Shown here: positions 5,204 through 10,633 of the stretch, piece after piece
Layout of the letters: the number at the start of each line of letters is the position of its first letter
Position numbering within the stretch: the stretch's first letter is position 1
From: Chloroflexota bacterium
GTDB lineage: Bacteria > Chloroflexota > UBA6077 > CF-72
Assembly: GCA_019247135.1 (NCBI GenBank)
Contig: JAFAPL010001065.1
Coordinates: forward strand, 1 to 10,633
Reading direction: 5' to 3'
DNA length: 10,633 bases
Notes under the pieces: model-generated
What the model saw: the letters and a program-made list of their open reading frames with translations, nothing else
Told to the model about the DNA's origin: nothing
Database searches by the model: none
Program-made: the position numbers and the translations under genes

Positions 5204-7102
5204 ATGTCTCGACTCGAACTGAGGTGGGCTCGTGGTATTCGCATCGGCGCGGTACTGCTCGCGTCACTCGGCATCGTGCTCGCCGGCCTTCCGCCCGTCG
5301 CAGCTCAGACGTCCGGCGACATCCTTGCGCCAGACGGATACCAGGTGACGCAGTATGCGAGTGGGTTCACGAGTACCACCGCGTTCGATCGTGCGCCTAA
5401 CGGTGACCTGTACGTCGTCGACTCCGGTGCGAACTTCGGGTACCCGCCGGGCGCTCAGTTACCGAGCGTCAAAATCTGGAAAGTCTCAAATGGCAACCCG
5501 TCATTGATCTACAACGGCGACGCTCAAAAGGGCCTGACCGCACCTGCCCTCGGCATCGCGGTGAAAGATCCGGACACCATCTTCGTCAACGATTACAGCG
5601 GGTTGAACCGCGTCCACGCGGACGGGTCGGTCCAGCACCTGCTCGATCTGCCCGCCAAGGGCGACCACGGTGACGACCACATCGCCATCGGCAAGGACAA
5701 CAAGCTGTACTGGGGTGAAGGTAGCGCGACAAACTCGGGCGTTGTGGGTGAGGATAATCAGAGTGTCACTGGCTGGCTGAAGAACAATCCGAGCTTTCAC
5801 GACATCGCCTGCAAAGACGTAACCCTGAGTGGTCAGAATTGGACCAGCAAAGACGTTCTGGGCGGCAGCGACAACACCGTGACTACCGGTCCCTTCCTCC
5901 CGTTCGGCACCGCCGCGACCGCCGGTCAGGTCATCAAGGGCGCAGTGCCCTGCACCTCATCCGTGATGCGCGCCAACATGGACGGCAGCGGCCTGGAGAT
6001 GGTGGCCTGGGGTTTCCGCAATCCGTATGGGATCGGCTTTGCGCCGGATGATTCGCCGCTCAAGGGATCGCTGATTGTCGCGAACAACGGTGCCGACGTG
6101 CGCGGCAGCCGCCCGATCGAATCGGATGGGGATGATCTGTACGCGGTGGTCCCGGGCGGTTGGTACGGCTGGCCGGACATCCTCGACGAACAACCAACCA
6201 CAGAGCCGCGGTTTGCGCCATCCGACCCGAACAAAGCCGGCGTTCCGATGGCACTCCAGTCGCCGACGCAGCAGGATGCGTTGAGCGCCTTGACGCACTT
6301 CCAGAAGGGCGTGTCGGCGGACGGCTTCGCGTTCAGCACGTCTGACACGTTTGGCTGGAAGGGCGACCTCTTCATCGCGGAGTGGGGCGCGCTCGGCTTC
6401 GGACTTCAGCCGCCGCATGGCCTGCCTGGATTCGATGTGATCCGCGTCAACTTCGACGCCAACCCACAGGGAATCGTCGTGGGCGCGAACAAAAGCATCT
6501 TCCTGACCAACAAGATCCAGGGCGCGGCCTCCACAAACGGGTTGAATGGCTTCGAGCACCCCATCGACGTCAGGTTCTCAGCTGATGGCGCCACAATGTA
6601 CGTGCTGGACTACGGCATTGGTGGGAAGCCAGGCACGGGCAAAGTCTGGGCCGTCAAACGAACTGGCAATGGCACTCCGGGCGGTACGGCGCCGTCGAAC
6701 GCTGCCGCACCACCGCCGACACAGGGACCGGCTCCGGCTGGCGCACCGCCAGCCGCGGCTCCAGCATCGGCCACCGCGACGCCTGCGCCGACCGCCGTTC
6801 CGACGCTTGCTGCCGTTCCGGCGGTCGCAGCGTCGGGCACGGCGAACGTGACGGTTGCAAACTTCGCATATGAGCCGCAGACGCTGACCGTCACACCTGG
6901 AACAACCGTCACCTGGACCAACACCGACACCGTCCAGCACACGGTCACCTGGGACGATCGGTCCGTCGACTCCGGTTTGTTTGGACTGGACCAAACCTTC
7001 TCGTACACGTTTACGCAACCTGGGACGTATGGCTATTTCTGTATTCCACATGGGTCTCCTGGAGCAGGTATGTACGGCACTGTGATCGTGTCCAATGGCT
7101 GA
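5204..7102 (+). CDS. Secreted sugar-dehydrogenase-like beta-propeller fused to a plastocyanin-like copper domain
   Basis: A 632-residue exported fusion protein. Residues 1-34 form a signal peptide: arginine-rich start, hydrophobic core [14 protein letters not shown] (16-29), likely cleavage after VAA (34|35). Residues about 40-487 are a propeller of the glucose/sorbosone dehydrogenase type: [17 protein letters not shown] (157-173), [10 protein letters not shown] with R272/N273 (270-279), YGWPD (321-325) and a final [11 protein letters not shown] blade (452-462). Such domains often bind PQQ and calcium and oxidise sugars or alcohols; PQQ use here is not proven. Residues about 488-547 are a Pro/Ala/Thr linker. 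Residues about 548-632 are a cupredoxin with type-1 copper ligands H579, C613, H616 and M623 (C-x2-H-x6-M). Inference: substrate oxidation in the propeller feeds the attached copper site outside the membrane. The end overlaps the SDR gene by 8 bp, suggesting a shared transcript. Start chosen by ribosome site and signal peptide. Confidence 0.88.
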   Translation: MSRLELRWARGIRIGAVLLASLGIVLAGLPPVAAQTSGDILAPDGYQVTQYASGFTSTTAFDRAPNGDLYVVDSGANFGYPPGAQLPSVKIWKVSNGNPSLIYNGDAQKGLTAPALGIAVKDPDTIFVNDYSGLNRVHADGSVQHLLDLPAKGDHGDDHIAIGKDNKLYWGEGSATNSGVVGEDNQSVTGWLKNNPSFHDIACKDVTLSGQNWTSKDVLGGSDNTVTTGPFLPFGTAATAGQVIKGAVPCTSSVMRANMDGSGLEMVAWGFRNPYGIGFAPDDSPLKGSLIVANNGADVRGSRPIESDGDDLYAVVPGGWYGWPDILDEQPTTEPRFAPSDPNKAGVPMALQSPTQQDALSALTHFQKGVSADGFAFSTSDTFGWKGDLFIAEWGALGFGLQPPHGLPGFDVIRVNFDANPQGIVVGANKSIFLTNKIQGAASTNGLNGFEHPIDVRFSADGATMYVLDYGIGGKPGTGKVWAVKRTGNGTPGGTAPSNAAAPPPTQGPAPAGAPPAAAPASATATPAPTAVPTLAAVPAVAASGTANVTVANFAYEPQTLTVTPGTTVTWTNTDTVQHTVTWDDRSVDSGLFGLDQTFSYTFTQPGTYGYFCIPHGSPGAGMYGTVIVSNG

Positions 7103-7865
7103 ATCTCGTTCTGAGTCCACCAGGGTCGCTGTTGTCACTGGCGGGGGCACCGGTATCGGGCGCGGTGTAGCGCTCGCGCTCGCGCGAAACGGCTATGCGG
7201 TCGCGATCGCAGGTCGTCGCCCCGAACCACTCGACGCAACGGTCCGAGATGGTGAGGCCGCCGGCGGCCGCATGCTCGCTGTCGTCGCGAACGTCGGCAA
7301 ACCCGAGGACGTCCGCAATCTGTTCGCACAAGTCAAGCAGACGTTCGGTCGATTGGACTTGCTGTTCAACAACGCTGGATTTGGTGCTCCAGGCGTGCCG
7401 TTCGAGGATCTCACGTACGAGCAGTGGCAGGGCGTTGTGGACACGAATCTGACCGGCACATTCCTGTGTTCGCAGGAAGCGTTCAAGATGATGAAGGCGC
7501 AAAACCCGCGCGGTGGACGGATCATCAACAACGGATCCATCTCGGCGTATGCGCCGAGGCCGCATTCGGCACCCTACACGTCCACCAAGCACGGTGTGCT
7601 TGGTCTGACAAAATCGATGGCGCTGGACGGTCGCGAGTACGACATCGCGGTCAGTCAGATCGATATCGGCAATGCGGCCACGGACATGGCGAGCCGTCTC
7701 GGGCGCGGCGCGCTCCAGCCGGACGGGAGCATGCGTCCCGAGCCGCTCATGGATGTGGAGCACGTCGCGCAAGCAGTGCTGTACATGGCGAGCTTGCCGC
7801 TCGAAAGCAATGTCCAGTTTCTGACCGTCATGGCCACAAAGATGCCCTTCATCGGCCGCGGATAA
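7095..7865 (+). CDS. Short-chain dehydrogenase/reductase
   Basis: A classical 256-residue SDR oxidoreductase, cytoplasmic. The cofactor motif is TGGGTGIG (15-22), NNAG is at 92-95, N118 is the structural/catalytic asparagine, and the catalytic residues are S148 (NGSIS), Y161 and K165 (YTSTK). R41 and R42 after the second strand (AGRR) favour NADP. Length is usual. The ATG lies inside the stop of the propeller-cupredoxin gene (ATGGCTGA, 8-bp overlap), with no clear ribosome site of its own, so translation probably depends on the upstream gene. The pairing suggests that the SDR acts on a compound related to the extracellular enzyme's substrate or product, but its specificity is unknown. The C-terminal tail ([15 protein letters not shown], then a stretch ending MPFIGRG) is ordinary for SDRs of this type. 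Confidence 0.92.
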   Translation: MAESRSESTRVAVVTGGGTGIGRGVALALARNGYAVAIAGRRPEPLDATVRDGEAAGGRMLAVVANVGKPEDVRNLFAQVKQTFGRLDLLFNNAGFGAPGVPFEDLTYEQWQGVVDTNLTGTFLCSQEAFKMMKAQNPRGGRIINNGSISAYAPRPHSAPYTSTKHGVLGLTKSMALDGREYDIAVSQIDIGNAATDMASRLGRGALQPDGSMRPEPLMDVEHVAQAVLYMASLPLESNVQFLTVMATKMPFIGRG

Positions 7866-7926
7866 CCGCCATAGATTCGGAACTTGAAGCAGCGGACTGA
7901 TCCCGCGACAGCCCGCGAGCTACAGC

Positions 7927-7940
7927 ACGCAATTCTGCGT
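7927..7940. terminator. Weak hairpin between converging SDR and GH3 genes
   Basis: The arms ACGCA and TGCGT flank ATTC, followed on the plus strand by TTCC. It sits in the 88-bp convergent gap and could help end the SDR transcript. The 5-bp stem and short T-run make this a weak call. Confidence 0.2.
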
Positions 7941-7953
7941 TTCCGTCAGACCA

Positions 7954-10359
7954 TCACAGCCTGATACGCACGGAGCCGCGAATATCCCGCGACGATGCCC
8001 CGACGAGAATTTCGAATTCCCCGGGTTCGACCACCCAGCCGTGCGCCTCAACTGACCAGTACGCAAACGCACGCCGTGGCAGCATGACTTCGACCGTCCG
8101 TTTCTCCCCCGCCGCGAGCGCAACCTTTTCGAATGCACCAAGCTGCTTGTCTGGCCGTTCGATGCTACTTTCAACGTCACGCACATACACCTGGACGACG
8201 GCCTGGCCGTCGCGTTCGCCAGTGTTCGAGGCTTCAAATGACACGCGTACAGCCTCGCCCTGAGCGATCGCACGCAGGTTGGAAAATTCGAAGCGTGTAT
8301 ACGAAAGGCCGTGGCCGAAGCAAAAGCGGGGCTCCACGCCCCGCGTGTCGTAATGCCGATAGCCGACGAAGACGCCCTCCGCATAACGCACCACGCCGTT
8401 TTCGCCAGGATAATTGTGGAACGCAGGCGTATCGGATAGCGCGCGCGGAAAACTCGTAGGCAAGTGCCCAGACGGATTCACATCGCCGAACAACACATCC
8501 ATCAGGGCATTGCCCAGCTCCATCCCCGGGAACCATAGCTGCAGCAATGCCGGCACCTCATCCGCCCAGTCCATGTGGACTGGCGAGCCGGTGTTCAACA
8601 CCACAACCGTACGTGAATTGGCAGCCACAACCGCGCGGATCAGCGCGTCCTGGTCGCCGGGCAGATCCATGTGGGGTCGATCGAAGCTCTCGCCCTCCCA
8701 CAGGCCGTCATAGCCGACCACCACCAGCGCCACGTCCGCTTCTGCCGCCATTTGCGCCGCGCGGTCAATGGAGTCCGCTGGCAGCAGCGCGTCTGCCCCG
8801 ATCCGCATGCCGGCCATCGGTGCTTCCACGGTGGTGCGATACTCCGCTGCGAGCTCGTATTCCACGCCGTCTGTCAGGTCCACGTCGGCCGTAACCTGAG
8901 TGCTGCCACGCCCGAAGAACGTGTCGCCAGGCACCGGATCGAAGTTGTCCAGTAGCAATTCGCGGTTCAGGAGCAAACGCGCTTGTCCCGCGTTCGCGAG
9001 TCCGAAGCGCCAGGTGGCCGTAGCATTCGGAACAAACGTCGTACGCATGCGTGCCGAGAACGGCCCGGCCGGCACTCCAGGGGCTGGAGCGCCGGTCCAG
9101 AACATACGACTATTCACAAACTCTTCGTGGACAACGGGTGCGCCCTGAAAATCTGGATTAGCGAAGTACTCGACGCGCATCGGGCCGTGTCGCAGGGTCG
9201 GATCGATGACGGGCAACAACCCGGGCAGGTTGCAGCCGCGCGCCTCCGTGATCTCCAGACGCTCTCCGAATCGCTGATGCAGTCCCTCGCGCGGGCCGAC
9301 AACGTACGCCGGCGTCACTTCCGCCGAGCCGCCGCCCTGGACCGCCGGCCGGTTGATCATCGGACCGATCAGCGCCACCTTGCGTAGTTTGCGCGCGTCG
9401 AGCGGCAACAGCGGCGCACCGCCAACCGCGTCGTTCTTCAGTAACACGATCGCTTCGCCCGCTGCCTCGCGGGCAAGCGCGCCCGGCTCGAGTGCTCCCG
9501 GCGCGCCGTCGCGTGTCGTGCTCACGCGTGTTGCGAGCCGGAGAAACCGCGCCACGGCATCGTCGAGGGCTGACTCAGCAACATCGCCGCGCTGTACGGC
9601 GCCAACGAGGTGATGGCCCAGGTACTGCGCCGGCCCAGGCATCTCCAGGTCGAGCCCGGCGGCCACCGCGCCCGTGCTGTGCGTCGCGTGCCAATCCGAC
9701 ATCACCAGACCGTCGAAACCCCACTCGGTTTTCAGCAGATCGACGAGCAACCACGGGTGCTCGCAGCAATACACGCCGTGGAGCTTGTTGTAGGCGCCCA
9801 TCAATGCCCACACATGCGCCCGATGCACGGCCGATTCGAAGGGCGGCAGATAGATTTCGCGTAGCGTCCGCTCGTCCACTTCGACGTTGATCGTGAGTCG
9901 TTCGAACTCCTGGTCATTACAGACGAAATGCTTCACCACGGCCGCGATGCCACGTTCCTGCACGCCTTCGACGTACGCCGTCGAAAGCTCGCTCGTGAGG
10001 AGCGGATCCTCGGAGTAGCACTCGAAATGGCGCCCATTCAATGGATGTCGATGAATGTTGACCGTCGGCGCGAGCAGCACTTGCGCACCTTTGGCGCGAG
10101 CTTCTTCGGCCAGGGCCTGTCCAACCCGACGCACAAGCCGTGGGTTCCAGGTCGCGCCGAGCGCGGAGCCTGACGGAAAACACGCCGAGCCGCCGCTGGA
10201 CCACCGTTCCCCGCGTGCGCCGCTCGGTCCGTCCGTGAGTCGCAGGGCTGGAATGCCCAGGCGCTCGACTGCCGCGGTGTGCCACAGATCGGTGCCGGCC
10301 GTCAGAGAGGCTTTTTCCTCGAGTGCAAGCTGCTCTGGCGTCCTCAGGGTCATGAGCAA
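7954..10359 (-). CDS. Glycoside hydrolase family 3 beta-glucosidase with PA14 insert
   Basis: An 801-residue retaining beta-glycosidase of family GH3. Domain order: N-terminal TIM barrel (about 5-280) with D43 in LTDGPSG, K143/H144 in VVKHF and nucleophile D222 in MSDWHATH; alpha/beta sandwich, first part about 295-390; inserted PA14 domain about 392-530, beginning MRVEYFANPDFQGAPV; sandwich continued about 535-645 with the predicted acid/base E557 in WEGESFDRP; and C-terminal fibronectin-III-like domain about 700-790 (QVYVRD; RPDKQLGAFEKV). The PA14 insert, as in some yeast and bacterial beta-glucosidases, shapes the pocket and limits chain length. No signal peptide is seen, so it probably hydrolyses imported short glucosides or plant glycosides in the cytoplasm. 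The start is uncertain by two codons: TTG 10359 has AGGA 8 nt upstream, whereas ATG 10353 is 14 nt from it. The exact sugar specificity (glucoside, xyloside or other) is not determinable. Confidence 0.93.
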   Translation of the reverse strand: MLMTLRTPEQLALEEKASLTAGTDLWHTAAVERLGIPALRLTDGPSGARGERWSSGGSACFPSGSALGATWNPRLVRRVGQALAEEARAKGAQVLLAPTVNIHRHPLNGRHFECYSEDPLLTSELSTAYVEGVQERGIAAVVKHFVCNDQEFERLTINVEVDERTLREIYLPPFESAVHRAHVWALMGAYNKLHGVYCCEHPWLLVDLLKTEWGFDGLVMSDWHATHSTGAVAAGLDLEMPGPAQYLGHHLVGAVQRGDVAESALDDAVARFLRLATRVSTTRDGAPGALEPGALAREAAGEAIVLLKNDAVGGAPLLPLDARKLRKVALIGPMINRPAVQGGGSAEVTPAYVVGPREGLHQRFGERLEITEARGCNLPGLLPVIDPTLRHGPMRVEYFANPDFQGAPVVHEEFVNSRMFWTGAPAPGVPAGPFSARMRTTFVPNATATWRFGLANAGQARLLLNRELLLDNFDPVPGDTFFGRGSTQVTADVDLTDGVEYELAAEYRTTVEAPMAGMRIGADALLPADSIDRAAQMAAEADVALVVVGYDGLWEGESFDRPHMDLPGDQDALIRAVVAANSRTVVVLNTGSPVHMDWADEVPALLQLWFPGMELGNALMDVLFGDVNPSGHLPTSFPRALSDTPAFHNYPGENGVVRYAEGVFVGYRHYDTRGVEPRFCFGHGLSYTRFEFSNLRAIAQGEAVRVSFEASNTGERDGQAVVQVYVRDVESSIERPDKQLGAFEKVALAAGEKRTVEVMLPRRAFAYWSVEAHGWVVEPGEFEILVGASSRDIRGSVRIRL

Positions 10360-10527
10360 GCGCTCGTTCCTAGTGTAAGCGCGCCTGTACAGGTGGAATG
10401 ATTCTGGGCCGTCGAGCGTTTAACCATGCGTACGCGGCTCCAAAATGCAACCAACCGGGTTGCTCGGACGTCTTATATCTCAGGAACAGGACAGGAATAG
10501 GAACAGAGCCCTCGGCGGAAGACCCTC
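10360..10527. promoter_or_regulatory. Divergent intergenic region with palindromes and purine repeats
   Basis: This 168-bp region separates the GH3 gene (-) from the partial last gene (+). It holds the perfect palindrome CCTGTACAGG (10384-10393), 25 bp upstream of the GH3 start and a possible operator; GCGTACGC (10428-10435); a hairpin GCAACC-AACCG-GGTTGC (10448-10463); and a purine-rich stretch with AGGAACAG twice (10482-10489, 10499-10506). No confident -35/-10 pair is seen. Confidence 0.4.
10368..10371 (-). promoter_or_regulatory. Candidate ribosome binding site AGGA for the GH3 gene
   Basis: On the minus strand AGGA lies 8 nt before TTG 10359 and 14 nt before ATG 10353. Spacing favours the TTG, codon identity favours the ATG; the protein changes by only two residues. 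Confidence 0.45.
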
Positions 10528-10633
10528 ATGCAAGCCCTCTCAGCCTACGATCCCATCCAACGGCACGCCCTTACCCGATACGGGCGATTGAAGATGCTCC
10601 AGCGGGACGTGCTCCCGAAGCTCGGCGAGTCCG
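10528..10633 (+). CDS. Start of an unidentified gene, cut by the window edge
   Basis: An open frame begins at ATG 10528 and runs 35 codons to the edge without a stop. The protein begins MQALSAYDPIQRHALTR and continues as a basic, probably helical segment ending LPKLGES. Third codon positions are mostly G or C, like the other genes here, and GGAAG at 10517-10521 lies 6 nt before the ATG, so it is likely real. The visible part shows no signal peptide, membrane segment or motif I recognise, and I assign no function. It is divergent from the GH3 gene. Confidence 0.55.
   Translation, partial: MQALSAYDPIQRHALTRYGRLKMLQRDVLPKLGES

Overview
The window is GC-rich, and its coding regions show strong G/C preference at third codon positions. 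It holds ten protein-coding genes on both strands; the first and last run off the window edges. No rRNA, tRNA, CRISPR array, transposase or phage gene is visible. The gene families (a MetE-like methyltransferase, a DUF6295-like protein, an alpha-amidating-lyase-like NHL propeller, and a secreted propeller-cupredoxin fusion with a Pro/Ala/Thr linker) would fit a free-living, metabolically versatile bacterium. Chloroflexota is my best guess and an actinobacterium the main alternative. This is inference from gene content only.

Layout. Bases 2-1413 (+): a 5'-truncated methionine-synthase-II-like gene overlaps by 7 bp a gene for a duplicated EthD-like barrel protein. Bases 1466-2685 (-): a small DUF6295-like protein, then a dienelactone hydrolase, separated by a 185-bp gap with GC-rich palindromes. 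Bases 2733-3842 (+): a zinc alcohol dehydrogenase divergent from the hydrolase. Bases 3843-4151: a gene-free convergent gap packed with perfect palindromes. Bases 4152-5138 (-): an alpha-amidating-lyase-like beta-propeller with its catalytic residues intact. Bases 5204-7865 (+): a secreted sugar-dehydrogenase-like propeller fused to a type-1 copper domain, overlapped by 8 bp by an SDR oxidoreductase. Bases 7954-10359 (-): a GH3 beta-glucosidase with a PA14 insert. Bases 10528-10633 (+): the start of an unidentified gene.

How the genes may work together. Most are oxidoreductases, hydrolases and group-transfer enzymes of the kind found in small-molecule or glycoside catabolism. GH3 could release sugars or aglycones inside the cell. 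The propeller-cupredoxin protein could oxidise an exported substrate and pass electrons to copper. SDR, ADH and dienelactone hydrolase could process the alcohols, aldehydes or lactones formed. No single pathway can be proved from the sequence, and the alternating strands argue for several short transcription units rather than one operon.

The most unusual structure is at 3848-4138. Two clusters each hold three directly abutting palindromes of about 24 bp (a 12-base word followed by its own reverse complement, mostly centred on CATG). Between them lies a G6/C6 hairpin. The geometry is conserved while the arm sequence differs from unit to unit, unlike an ordinary repeat array or a simple terminator.
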